NCBI RefSeq assembly: GCF_026262505.1
Contig: NC_067207.1
Coordinates: 17,328,082-17,392,081, forward strand
DNA length: 64,000 nt
Reading direction: 5' to 3'
Source: Trichomonas vaginalis G3
Taxonomy: Eukaryota > Parabasalia > Trichomonadida > Trichomonadidae
The first letter of the stretch is position 1; the number at the start of each line of letters is the position of its first letter. The position numbers and the translations under genes are program-made. The notes beneath the pieces are model-generated. The model worked only from the letters and a program-made list of their open reading frames with translations, made no database searches and was not told the origin of the DNA. Below are positions 9,049 through 19,267 of this stretch, piece after piece.

Positions 9049-9345
9049 GATAAAAATCTCTGCTACTGTCAGTAAAAGTACTGCTACTGTCAGTAAAAGT
9101 ACTGCTACTGTCAGTAAAAGTACTGCTACTGTCAGAAAAAGTACTGCTACTGTCAGTAAAAGTACTGCTACTGTCAGTAAAAGTACTGCTACTGTCAGTA
9201 AAAGTACTGCTAGGAGCAGAAAAAAGGAAAATTTGAGAGGGTTTTCGACGATAAAGTACTGCTACTGTCAGAAAAAGTACTGCTACTGTCAGTAAAAGTA
9301 CTGCTACTGTCAGTAGAAGTACTGCTAGTAGCAGAGATTTTTATC
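9049..9345 (+). repeat. 21-bp minisatellite bounded by inverted repeats (left)
   Basis: About a dozen units beginning CTGCTACTGTCAG and ending AAAAGTA. The block opens with GATAAAAATCTCTGCTACT (9049-9067) and closes with its exact reverse complement (9327-9345). Each outer edge carries the TTTTTATC motif otherwise found before P2 genes. A 40-bp non-repeat insert lies near 9210-9255. Confidence 0.8.
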
Positions 9346-9375
9346 GTTGTGGTCCGACGGTTAAGCCACAGACGA

Positions 9376-9609
9376 ATGTCCGACGTCCCACCAACCGAGT
9401 CCAATCTCAATCCAGAAGAACCGAAAGCACCAACCCCTGCACCTCAGTTCCAGCAAGTCCAATCTCAATCCAAATTCCAATACAAATCGAAGAGAGACCA
9501 AGAGTTCGAAGAAGGTCTGAACCGCTTACGCAAAGAGTATGCTACAGCTCCAATTGAGAGAAAGTTGTTGCTAAATTCAGTAAAAATAATGTTTAGGGTA
9601 GAATGTTAG
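9376..9609 (+). CDS. Hypothetical Pro/Gln-rich protein (left copy)
   Basis: From ATG 9376 it encodes 77 residues: a Pro/Gln-rich half with a repeated QVQSQ-type segment, then a basic helix (KRDQEFEEGLNRLRKEYA). It starts 31 bases after the TTTTTATC edge of the minisatellite, and its stop lies inside the first AGATCT repeat. The frame is identical in both arms. No family is recognised; it could also be the remnant of a longer gene. Confidence 0.4.
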   Translation: MSDVPPTESNLNPEEPKAPTPAPQFQQVQSQSKFQYKSKRDQEFEEGLNRLRKEYATAPIERKLLLNSVKIMFRVEC

Positions 9610-10434
9610 ATCTAACATGTTTTCTAACCTCTTTTCTAACCTCTTGAATTTTCAAGATTTCTTCGTAAATGTTTTGTCAAGACTTCTTCGTAAATGTTTT
9701 GTCAAGATTTCTTCGTACATGTTTTGTCAAGATTTCTTCGTACATGTTTTGTCAAACATGAACGTAAATGTTTTGTCGAAACTTCATCGTAATGAGCGTA
9801 AATGACCCAAAAATAAAGTTTATGTTAGAATGTTAGATCTAACACGTTTTCTAACACGTTTTCTAACATGGTCTAAAACTCTTGAATTTTCATGAAATTT
9901 ACACCAAAAATAATGTTTATGTTAGAATGTTAGATCTAACACGTTTTCTAACATGTTTTCTAACCTCTTGAATTTGTCATGACTTCTTCGTAAACTAAAC
10001 GTAAATGTTTTGTCAAGATTTCTTCGTACATGTTTTGTCAAGATTTCTTCGTAAATGTTTTGTCAAGATTTCTTCGTACATGTTTTGTCAAGATTTCATC
10101 GTAAATGTTTTGTCAAACATGAACGTAAATGTTTTGTCGAAACTTCATCGTAATGAGCGTAAATGACCCAAAAATAATGTTTATGTTAGAATGTTAGATC
10201 TAACATGTTTTCTAACACGTTTTCTAACATGGTCTAAAACTCTTGAATTTTCATGAAATTTACACCAAAAATAATGTTTATGTTAGAATGTTAGATCTAA
10301 CATGTTTTCTAACACGTTTTCTAACATGGTCTAAAACTCTTGAATTTTCATGAAATTTACACCAAAAATATAATTTATGTTAGAATGTTAGATCTAACAT
10401 GTTTTCTAACACGTTTTCTAACATGGTCTAAAAC
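9590..10434 (+). repeat. AGATCT-centred repeat array, arm part (left)
   Basis: Repeats of about 100 bp centred on GTTAGATCTAAC (9605, 9832, 9929, 10193, 10290, 10387; one more copy at 8739). Each is followed by CTAAC at 7-base spacing, usually twice, and preceded by AAAAATAATGTTTATG. Between them are 26-bp repeats of the type TCAAGATTTCTTCGTA(A/C)ATG (9645-9790 and 9975-10150). Confidence 0.9.
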
Positions 10435-11270
10435 ACACAAAATTCATGAAATTTCATACGGAATTCAATAAAAATAATGTTTATGTTAGAATGTTAGATC
10501 TAACATGTTTTCTAACATGTTTTCTAACATGGTCTAAAACATACAAAATTCATGAAATTTCATACGGAATTCAATAAAAATAATGTTTATGTTAGAATGT
10601 TAGATCTAACATGTTTTCTAACATGTTTTCTAACATGGTCTAAAACATACAAAACTCATGAAATTTCATACGGAATTCAATAAAAATAATGTTTATGTTA
10701 GAATGTTAGATCTAACATGTTTTCTAACATGGTCTAAAACATACAAAACTCATGAAATTCATGAAATTTCATACGGAATTCAATAAAAATAATGTTTATG
10801 TTAGAATGTTAGATCTAACATGTTTTCTAACATGGTCTAAAACATACAAAACTCATGAAATTCATGAAATTTCATACGGAATTCAGCAAAAATAATGTTT
10901 ATGTTAGAATGTTAGATCTAACATGTTTTCTAACATGTTTTCTAACATGGTCTAAAACATACAAAACTCATGAAATTTCATACGGAATTCAATAAAAATA
11001 ATGTTTATGTTAGAATGTTAGATCTAACATGTTTTCTAACATGTTTTCTAACATGGTCTAAAACATACAAAACTCATGAAATTTCATACGGAATTCAGCA
11101 AAAATAATGTTTATGTTAGAATGTTAGATCTAACATGTTTTCTAACATGTTTTCTAACATGGTCTAAAACATACAAAACTCATGAAATTTCATACGGAAT
11201 TCAGCAAAAATAATGTTTATGTTAGAATGTTAGATCTAACATGTTTTCTAACATGTTTTCTAACATAACT
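10435..11270 (+). repeat. AGATCT-centred repeat array, unique central part
   Basis: Eight further units of about 105 bp that exist only left of centre. They carry a different spacer (CATGAAATTTCATACGGAATTC) but keep the GTTAGATCTAAC core and the downstream CTAAC copies. Near-identity between units indicates recent tandem amplification after the palindrome formed, or loss of the partner block. Confidence 0.9.
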
Positions 11271-11272
11271 AT

Positions 11273-12187
11273 TTACAAGCGTTTTACATGGTATATGTTG
11301 CGATGGTTCATGACTCTAAACAATTTCGTAGCTTCTATTTCTTCTGTCAGTATGTCAAAAGTTTTAACGATACCGAAAGTTTCTTTATACTTCTTCTTGA
11401 CGTCAGATAGAAGGAAATCGTCAGCAGTTGGATAGTTTTTGTTCAGAAATTCTAACATGTTCATTTTATCTTCTGCTGGTTTTTCTGCTTCTTTCTTTAA
11501 ATCTGCATAGTCGTTTCGCATACGTTCTATCTCTTTGACGGAGTAGTTATATTTCCTCATTGCTGCTTTACATTTTGAACATTGCGGGTTCATTTTAGCG
11601 TTATATTCTGAAACCTTACCTGCTAAAACAACCAAGGCGTCAATGGTTTTCTTTAACTCAAACATAGCGGGTCTTATTTGTTCGTTCCATACCTTACCCC
11701 TACTATCTTTATCTCTTATTTCCCAAACACATTCAGCAACTAACGAAACAAAGTTGTCGTAGGTCTTAAACTCCCCAGATTTGTAAAGGTCAGAGATGTT
11801 CTTATATACCATGTCGCAATCTTTGTCCATAACCTTATGGTTGCAATGAAAACCAAGGAATTCATAATTTACCTTTCGTATGAACTTCTTTATTTCTACT
11901 GAGTCAGTTGCTTTGACTTCTATTTCGTCAAATTCGGGAATGGTTAGTTTTTGTTGTTGGATTTCAGGCAATTTGGGTAAATGGTCAATAATGTCCTGCA
12001 TTTCATAAAGATACTGTTCATTTGTTTCATCTTTCGCACTACAGTCTAAATTACTTGTTAAAAGTTCTTGCTTTATCTTCTGGATTTTTGTTTCGAAAGT
12101 ATATGAAGAAGGAATGAAGCTTTTCATCTCTACTAACATTGAAGTTGGGTTCATGACTAACGAGTTTGGTGAAGTTGTTGCTAACAT
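11273..12187 (-). CDS. Hypothetical protein in the P2 centre
   Basis: The only single-copy gene of P2: 304 residues, intact, unknown. The N-terminus is low in complexity. The middle has mixed helices with CNHKVMDKDCD and a CSKCK pair that could bind metal. The last 60 residues (NYPTADDFLLSDVKKKY...) look like a compact helical or winged-helix-type end domain. Its stop lies against the repeat array at 11270, and its start is followed by an A/T-rich run up to 12300. Lying at the symmetry axis, it could serve replication or segregation of the element, but nothing in the sequence proves this. Confidence 0.6.
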   Translation of the reverse strand: MLATTSPNSLVMNPTSMLVEMKSFIPSSYTFETKIQKIKQELLTSNLDCSAKDETNEQYLYEMQDIIDHLPKLPEIQQQKLTIPEFDEIEVKATDSVEIKKFIRKVNYEFLGFHCNHKVMDKDCDMVYKNISDLYKSGEFKTYDNFVSLVAECVWEIRDKDSRGKVWNEQIRPAMFELKKTIDALVVLAGKVSEYNAKMNPQCSKCKAAMRKYNYSVKEIERMRNDYADLKKEAEKPAEDKMNMLEFLNKNYPTADDFLLSDVKKKYKETFGIVKTFDILTEEIEATKLFRVMNHRNIYHVKRL

Positions 12188-12300
12188 GTTCTTACAATAA
12201 AAATAAAAAATATTTTTTTAAAAAAACTAACTTTATTTTTTATGTTTTTTATGTTTTTTATGTTTTTTGTGAAAGTGTCAAAACTCATGAAAATTCAAGA

Positions 12301-13140
12301 GTTTTAGACCATGTTAGAAAACGTGTTAGAAAACATGTTAGATCTAACATTCTAACATAAATTATATTTTTGGTGTAAATTTCATGAAAATTCAAGAGTT
12401 TTAGACCATGTTAGAAAACGTGTTAGAAAACATGTTAGATCTAACATTCTAACATAAACATTATTTTTGGTGTAAATTTCATGAAAATTCAAGAGTTTTA
12501 GACCATGTTAGAAAACGTGTTAGAAAACATGTTAGATCTAACATTCTAACATAAACATTATTTTTGGGTCATTTACGCTCATTACGATGAAGTTTCGACA
12601 AAACATTTACGTTCATGTTTGACAAAACATTTACGATGAAATCTTGACAAAACATGTACGAAGAAATCTTGACAAAACATTTACGAAGAAATCTTGACAA
12701 AACATGTACGAAGAAATCTTGACAAAACATTTACGTTTAGTTTACGAAGAAGTCATGACAAATTCAAGAGGTTAGAAAACATGTTAGAAAACGTGTTAGA
12801 TCTAACATTCTAACATAAACATTATTTTTGGTGTAAATTTCATGAAAATTCAAGAGTTTTAGACCATGTTAGAAAACGTGTTAGAAAACGTGTTAGATCT
12901 AACATTCTAACATAAACTTTATTTTTGGGTCATTTACGCTCATTACGATGAAGTTTCGACAAAACATTTACGTTCATGTTTGACAAAACATGTACGAAGA
13001 AATCTTGACAAAACATGTACGAAGAAATCTTGACAAAACATTTACGAAGAAGTCTTGACAAAACATTTACGAAGAAATCTTGAAAATTCAAGAGGTTAGA
13101 AAAGAGGTTAGAAAACATGTTAGATCTAACATTCTACCCT
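12301..13140 (-). repeat. AGATCT-centred repeat array, arm part (right)
   Basis: Mirror of 9590-10434: cores at about 12338, 12435, 12532, 12796, 12893 and 13120, with a last copy at 13985. With the left arm and centre there are 22 cores in P2. Confidence 0.9.
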
Positions 13141-13359
13141 AAACATTATTTTTACTGAATTTAGCAACAACTTTCTCTCAATTGGAGCTGTAGCATACTC
13201 TTTGCGTAAGCGGTTCAGACCTTCTTCGAACTCTTGGTCTCTCTTCGATTTGTATTGGAATTTGGATTGAGATTGGACTTGCTGGAACTGAGGTGCAGGG
13301 GTTGGTGCTTTCGGTTCTTCTGGATTGAGATTGGACTCGGTTGGTGGGACGTCGGACAT
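13126..13359 (-). CDS. Hypothetical Pro/Gln-rich protein (right copy)
   Basis: Same 77-residue frame as at 9376-9609, with no difference in the protein. Confidence 0.4.
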   Translation of the reverse strand: MSDVPPTESNLNPEEPKAPTPAPQFQQVQSQSKFQYKSKRDQEFEEGLNRLRKEYATAPIERKLLLNSVKIMFRVEC

Positions 13360-13389
13360 TCGTCTGTGGCTTAACCGTCGGACCACAAC

Positions 13390-13686
13390 GATAAAAATCT
13401 CTGCTACTAGCAGTACTTCTACTGACAGTAGCAGTACTTTTACTGACAGTAGCAGTACTTTTTCTGACAGTAGCAGTACTTTATCGTCGAAAACCCTCTC
13501 AAATTTTCCTTTTTTCTGCTCCTAGCAGTACTTTTACTGACAGTAGCAGTACTTTTACTGACAGTAGCAGTACTTTTACTGACAGTAGCAGTACTTTTTC
13601 TGACAGTAGCAGTACTTTTACTGACAGTAGCAGTACTTTTACTGACAGTAGCAGTACTTTTACTGACAGTAGCAGAGATTTTTATC
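13390..13686 (-). repeat. 21-bp minisatellite bounded by inverted repeats (right)
   Basis: Mirror of 9049-9345 with the same number and order of variant units. Confidence 0.8.
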
Positions 13687-13690
13687 GTCC

Positions 13691-13814
13691 AACCTTACAA
13701 ATGTAAACTTATATCGTTCTATTTTCTTCACTAGGGTCTAACACCAAAATAACCTTACAAATGTAAACTTATATCGTTCTATTTTCTTCACTAGGGTCTA
13801 ACACCAAAGTAACC
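13691..13814 (-). repeat. Two 60-bp direct repeats (right)
   Basis: Mirror of 8921-9044. Confidence 0.85.
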
Positions 13815-13852
13815 TATGTACATGAAATTTCACTGCATAAAAGGAAAAAACC

Positions 13853-13927
13853 TGCGCGAATCGGGATTTGAACCGAGGTCTTCGACGCCTTTAACGAGGT
13901 AGCCCATACCACTGAGCTATGAGCCGC
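13853..13927 (-). tRNA. tRNA-like gene, degenerate cloverleaf (right copy)
   Basis: Identical to 8808-8882 in reverse complement, including A box, B box and the T6 run downstream (13845-13850 on this strand). The same unusual T arm occurs in both arms, so it is not a single read error. Confidence 0.45.
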
Positions 13928-14018
13928 TTACATATTCACAAAAATAAATTGTTTTCATGAGTTTTCTACGATGTTAGAAAAGAGGTTAGATCTAACCTTC
14001 TACCCTAAACATTATTTT

Positions 14019-14878
14019 TCAATACTTTTTCAGCACTTTTCCGTAGTTATATATGAAAGACAATTCGAGATAAAAGTCATAGTACAATGGAATAATATGT
14101 TGCACACCATTTGTTGTGAACCAAACTTGAAAGTCAGAGAAACTGTTACTAGGTGGTTCGTAGAATTTAGAAGCAAAGTCATAAAAGTCCTTACCGATAC
14201 ATAGAAAACTGTTGTTGCTTGAACTGAAACTTGCATGACACATGACATTTTGAGGGTCAAACACATTTCTATAAACTGTCAAATCTGTTGGTGGGCGTAT
14301 AAATTTAAACGGACCGTCAGGTGGTAATGGTTCGTTCTGGTTTAGTAACCGAAGAAATTGTGCCCAAGAACGTTTGTCTACTTCCCAAAATAAAAACTGT
14401 GTATCTCTTGGAGGGTTATTTTCAATCCTTTGAAATGAAACTGTGGAGTTCATCTTGTCATATTCTAGCTTCAGATAGTATGTTCCATTTAGTAAAGAGT
14501 CGTATTTTTCTTGAAATTCCCAATATATTTGTTCATTTGAGTTTGAAAGTCATTTAGAGTCTTCTCAAGGTTTTCGTCTGAACGAATTGTAAAGATTCTC
14601 ATTTCGTCAAATTTGTCTATTAGACCATTAGAACCTCTATACTGACCATGAAAATATACTGCGAACATAAATGCGTTAGTTCTTTTTGAAAACAAAACTC
14701 TTCTAAATCCTATTGCCTTTGCATCTGAAGGACTTTGAAGCCAACGAATTGGATAGTCAAACCTGTATGTTCGGGATGAAATTTCTTCATCTGATATTGT
14801 CCTACCAGCGTTTGTGAAGATATAGTCTAACGGTTTTGTATCTGCTACTTTTGTTCTTTGTTTTTCAACCTGAAACAT
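14019..14878 (-). pseudogene. Minor-capsid-like protein, paralogue 2 (right copy)
   Basis: Here the ATG is present (14878) and the first 117 codons are open. A one-base loss near 14525 (TATTATTGGG to TATATTGGG) shifts the frame; the last 144 codons are open again in the original frame. The left copy is intact at that spot but lacks the start. The protein belongs with 2615-3463; see that entry for the shared motifs and the capsid inference. Confidence 0.65.
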
Positions 14879-14915
14879 TTAATATATGTAAAAAAATACT
14901 GTTTTAAAAAATGTT

Positions 14916-15499
14916 TTAAAATGGTATGCCATATAGCTTCTTGAATTTGTTAAGATATAGTCTAACGTATTTTCCATCTGCATCTCTAGCGTTTACATAA
15001 GCATAGCCTTCCTTAGTAAAACATACTTGTAATTTCCTATAGTTTACGCCGGTATAAAAGTAGAAAGAGTCTTGTTCTTCGCTATAGTAGTAAAACTCAA
15101 GCGTATGCTTGCCATAGTCTGTAATTTCAATTGTTTCATCTTCTAGTTCGTCGACAAATTCGAATACAATATCTCGAAATTTGCTTTTGTTCTTATTTTT
15201 TCAGAACGAGTGACCCAACGCAAGTTCTCAAGTCTATTGTCGTTTCTTATACGGTTTATATGGTCTACAAAAGGTAAATTGTTAGGATTCGGTATAAAAT
15301 GAGTTGCAATGACAACATGTTTAAAATAGTGTTTTCCACCCATCTTCATAGTAGTATATCCGTTATTTCGCTCCCATTCGCTTAAAACTCTTTTTGTCTC
15401 TTTGTTTCTGACTTCAAATGACTCACAACAGTGAATTTCATATTTCTCATCTAACAAACAAGTTTCCCAACGGTCTGTTCCAACAAACTCAGCGTACAT
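14916..15499 (-). pseudogene. HNH homing endonuclease, frameshifted (right copy)
   Basis: The right copy keeps the frame through the NUMOD4-like part and the whole HNH core (MKMGGKHYFKHVV to ENLRWVTRSE), where the left copy is broken. It then loses one base in an A run near 15199, so the C-terminal domain is out of frame. An upstream partial duplication of the 5' end lies at about 15500-15625. Confidence 0.75.
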
Positions 15500-15646
15500 T
15501 TCAAATAAAATAAAAAAATGTTTTTTAAAAATATTTTGTTTTAAATGGTATGCCATTTCATATTTCTCATCTAACAAACAAGTTTCCCAACGGTCTTCTC
15601 CAACAAAACTCAGCGTACAGTTCTAAAAAAAAAAAATGTTTTTCCT

Positions 15647-16230
15647 TTACTTTACGTAACCACCAGCTACCATAAGTCTTTGACGCCAACCCATACCAGC
15701 TAATGAAGGTTGACTTGGTTTAGTTTCAATACTAACCTTTGGTTTTGGCTTCCCTTCTTCTATTGGCTTCCCTTCTTCTATTGGTTTTTCGTCACTTTTC
15801 GGTTCTGCTGACTTTACTTCACTTGCTGGTCTAGTTGTGTCGTCAACATCTTCATAAATATCATATGCCATTTGTTTTGTTTTCCTTTCAACTTTTTGTG
15901 TTTGTTGTAAAGTTTAGAATATTTCGACTCTAAGTCAATGAGATGTTCTATAATGAACTGTTGGTCAGTGAAGTAAACTTTTCCATCTGTTGTCTCATAA
16001 ACTCCTTCAGACTTCAATATTTTATTTGTGAGAGTTTGTTTCTTTTTTGAGATACTAGCCGTTCCATTTCTATGAAAAGTGACTTTGTAGTTAGGGTTTG
16101 CATTTCCAGACCTGGCACCTTCTATTATTGAATTTTTCTCTTCATCTGTAAGTTCTTTGACAGGTTTTGACAATGGTTCTGAACTTTTTGTTTGTGGTGT
16201 CAAATCTACCGTTTCAACTTCTTCGGTCAT
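15647..16230 (-). pseudogene. Hypothetical two-part protein, frameshifted (right copy)
   Basis: Same gene as 6501-7085. One A is missing in an A run near 15877, splitting it into 138- and 74-codon frames. The protein is otherwise identical. Confidence 0.6.
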
Positions 16231-16249
16231 TTCATCTCAGTAAAAAATT

Positions 16250-16405
16250 TTAGTTTGGTTTGTTTTCAACTGGTTGTTTAGGTTTTTTAAGTCGGTCTAA
16301 AACTTCCTGAGGTATAGGGAGGACTTGACAAACACGTGGTGGTGTAACTGCTGGAAGCCGACAAATCCATCTTGAACCCATTTGTCTCAATGCTGTATTG
16401 TTCAT
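16250..16405 (-). CDS. Small basic protein (right copy, intact)
   Basis: A 51-residue frame from ATG 16405 to TAA 16250-16252. It is rich in Arg, Pro and Val (WICRLPAVTPPRVCQVLPIP then KKPKQP). It starts 20 bases after the end of the amphipathic protein gene, behind TTTTTTACTGAGATGAA, the same leader as the next gene. Unknown; probably a minor virion component given its neighbours. Confidence 0.5.
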   Translation of the reverse strand: MNNTALRQMGSRWICRLPAVTPPRVCQVLPIPQEVLDRLKKPKQPVENKPN

Positions 16406-16424
16406 TTCATCTCAGTAAAAAACT

Positions 16425-16826
16425 TTACATTCCCCACGTTTGAGGCGGTTGAGGTTGGTTATTGTTTACCCACTGTTGTGCATGGTTATATCCTCTGTTA
16501 AAGAATCTTTCACCTTGGTCCATATAGTGCCCTGCTTGGTTATAGTAGTCATTTGCTTTGTTATAATAGTTTCCTGCTTGTCTTCCTACATTGTCCATCC
16601 ATCCTTGAACTTTTCCTCTTGTTTCAGGATTTGGAATAAGATTTGCTGCATCTCGTGCTACATCCCAACCTTTCTGTACAGTTTGTATAATAGGTTGTGC
16701 TTTCTCTTTCAGTATACCTAATGTACTCAAAATCTTCCTTCCAATTCCAAATGCACCTCTGGCTAGTGTTCCCACTGCGGGTAAAAATCTAGATGCGACT
16801 CCTGCTATTGCGCCAAATAAACCCAT
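16425..16826 (-). CDS. Amphipathic Gly/Ala-rich protein, pVI-like candidate (right copy, intact)
   Basis: A 133-residue protein. Residues 1-30 (MGLFGAIAGVASRFLPAVG...) form a hydrophobic, glycine-rich helix like a membrane-lytic peptide. A helical region follows, then a Tyr/Asn/Gln-rich repeat (NYYNKANDYYNQAGHY) and a QPQPPQTWG tail. Adenovirus-lineage and Polinton minor capsid proteins of the pVI type start with such a helix; the match here is by character, not by alignment. It is read divergently from the integrase, with 17 bases between start codons. Confidence 0.55.
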   Translation of the reverse strand: MGLFGAIAGVASRFLPAVGTLARGAFGIGRKILSTLGILKEKAQPIIQTVQKGWDVARDAANLIPNPETRGKVQGWMDNVGRQAGNYYNKANDYYNQAGHYMDQGERFFNRGYNHAQQWVNNNQPQPPQTWGM

Positions 16827-16843
16827 TTCTTATGGGTTAAAAA

Positions 16844-17802
16844 ATGACGAATCCAAACAAGGACCCCTATGTTTCTAAAGCGACAAAGAAAGCACTCATG
16901 GTAAAAATCTTTAGTTCAACACCAAATGCTTGGTTTATGGATATCTTGGAAAACATTCCGAGAGTTAGAACAGATGGACCACCATACTGGCTAATATTTG
17001 TCGGTCAAAACACAAGATACTGTGAAGCCATACCATTATGGTCCAAAAATATTTTAGATGTGAAAACTGCTTTGACAATATTCGTTGACAAATACCATCC
17101 AACAAAACTGACATCTGACTGTGAAAGTTCTTTCAAATCAGACGATATTAAAAACTATCTGCGTTCAAAAAATGTAAACCAATATTTCATTGTCGACCAA
17201 AACCATTCTGCTCTTGGTGTCATTGACAGTTGTATAAAAATCTTAAGAGACTTAAACCAACCACAAGGTGGTGAAGCAAATGAAATGTCATATGACGACA
17301 AATATAGACACTTCTCCATGGCAAAGATGAGACAAGTTTTAAATATTTACAATAACCGTAAACAAAAAGGTTTGGGAAACCACTCCCCGAAGAAATGAAA
17401 AACAACCCTGACTTAGAGAAAGACTATATATTTAATAGTTTAGTCAAAAGAGACAAACAAGAAAGAATGCCAGGCTTCAAACTTAAGAAAGGTGACAAAG
17501 TAAAAATAGAAATACCCAAACGTGACCCATATGAAAATACTATTGACTATGACAACAATGGGAACTCGACAGGTACTCACATTCGTGTTCGTAAAAATAG
17601 AAGAAAGTATACAAGAGAATATTATGAAGTTTTAGGCAAACATGGCAAAATGTACAGACTGCAAGCAGAAGATAAAACTACTATTGTCAGACCTCGTTTC
17701 AAACTTGTTAAGGTTCAAGGTGGTATACTTTCAAAGACAGTTCCTAACAAATATAAGACAACTCCTGACGAATATGCTAAAGAAGTGGAACATGACGACT
17801 AA
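16844..17802 (+). pseudogene. Polinton-type rve integrase with DD35D triad (right copy, one frameshift)
   Basis: Catalytic core: Asp33 in AWFMDILENI, Asp92 in LTSDCESS and Asp128 in GVIDSCIKILRD. The last two are separated by exactly 35 residues as in DD35E enzymes, but an Asp stands where Glu is usual. A linker and a basic SH3/chromo-like C-terminal domain (KLKKGDKVKIEIPKRD, YTREYYEVLGKHGKMYRL) follow. It inserts the linear element and should make the 5-bp target duplication seen at the P2 ends. One C is missing at about 17388 (CCCCC to CCCC), splitting the gene into 184- and 135-codon frames. It overlaps the end of the fibre gene by four bases. Confidence 0.85.
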
Positions 17803-19249
17803 GCATTTCTATACCATGCGTAAACTGTCATGTAAGGTGGCATGTAGTCTTTACTTTGTCCCGTTGTTTGCGTATACCCTGAAACGCGATGTGTATGGTT
17901 TCCTTCTCCCTGTGTGCTACCCCAGAAACAATTTATAGCAAACTGAACGTTGTCTTTAACATCATATCCTTTACCTTTTTTCATTGCTGACCAATCCCAA
18001 AAATGCTATGCTTCAGATGTAGCTAAATCTATGTAGTGACTGTGTGCAGGTAAATTTGCACCTGAAATCGTTTTACTTCCACCTGTTTCCTTTGAAGAGT
18101 TTGCACAATACAAAAACCTGTCGACTATTTGAGTCCAAGTTCCAAAACCAAGTACTACTTCTGGTTTGGTAGAGTTCATTGACGTGTAAATAGAACCTAT
18201 AGGATATAGTGTTTGAAGTATTTCAATCTTTAATGTTTGAAGCTCTGTTTTGTCAGCTTTTTTATCATATAAATCTTGAGCAGTGAATTTAACTTTGTTT
18301 TCATCCTCCATGACATAGACATTTCTACATCTAGTGTATTTCATCGTTGTTATGTCTTCATCCGATGTTAAACCTTGTGGAAAGTTAGGAGGTTTCCAAT
18401 TTAATACATCCCCACCAGTTTCTTCAACCGTTCCTTCAATATTTTCTATACCAACAGTTGCGAAGAAATCGTGTGTATGGTTCTTATCTGCCTTCTTTTC
18501 AAGGCTAACGTTTAAGTCTGTTATTTCAGAAGATGTATGTGTATGTCCAACGTCACTTTCCTGTTTAAGGTTTCTTGTAAGTTTGTAATATTTGCAATGG
18601 TATGTGTATGTCCAACGGCACTTTTACTGTTTAAGGTTTCTTGTAAGTTTGTAATATTTGCAATGGTATGTGTATGTCCAACGTCACTTTTCCTGTTTAA
18701 GGTTTCTTGTAAGTTTGTAATATTTGCAATGGTATGTGTATGTCCAACGTCACTTTTCCTGTTTAAGGTTTCTTGTAAGTTTGTAATATTTGCAATGGTA
18801 TGTGTATGAGTCTTTTTAGAATATTCGTTTTCAGCTCTTGTCACTTCACTTGACATTTTATTGTCAACATATGTTTTGTCCGCTAGTTCAGGATGAGTAT
18901 GTTCTTTCGTTGCATATGTTGCATCTGCTCTGTCATGTTCTTCTTGAACTTTTTCAATGACATACTCTTTGTCAGCTTTGTTGTCAACATCTGCTTTCAA
19001 AAGAAGTTCATCTATAGGTTTCTCGTTTAAAGTTCCTTTTGTTGGATTTACACAGACAGTATGGTTCTTACTGTCTTGAAACAGAAACTCGTCTGTTAAA
19101 GGGTTTAATGTCAGTTTTAAGTTTCCTTCTTTCAATGACTCAGATATCTTAGAATAGTTTGAAAAGTTTGTTGTGTTCTTATTTAGAGCTTGCAAAATGA
19201 GTTGTCGGTTGTGTTGTATTTCTCTCATAGACGCTGTTTCTTTCGACAT
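17799..19249 (-). pseudogene. Phage-like tail-fibre protein, frameshifted (right copy)
   Basis: The N-terminal 230 codons, broken in the left copy, are open here. The frame is lost at about 18560 (CACTTTCC versus CACTTTTCC) inside the repeats. A 12-base deletion with changes at about 18006 creates a stop in the tip domain. The four 22-residue repeats carry variants in a different order from the left copy. Domains are as described for 3482-4944. Confidence 0.8.
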
Positions 19250-19267
19250 TTTTATTCTAGATAAAAT
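19250..19267. promoter_or_regulatory. 18-bp bidirectional promoter candidate (P2 right)
   Basis: Mirror of 3464-3481, with the near-palindromic TCTAGA core between divergent start codons. Confidence 0.5.

Larger units (their letters stand above)
841..10434 (+). repeat. P2 left arm of giant inverted repeat
   Basis: Every gene and repeat of this arm recurs in reverse complement at 12301-21887, in mirrored order, differing only by scattered substitutions and short indels. The match ends at GTCTAAAAC (10434); beyond it the left side continues with a different repeat subtype. Confidence 0.95.

Noticed and set aside
9049-13686. The regular repeat arrays look CRISPR-like at first sight
   Set aside because: Units are contiguous or vary in spacing, spacers are themselves repeats, there are no cas genes, and the setting is eukaryotic. 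They are minisatellites and a structured tandem repeat.
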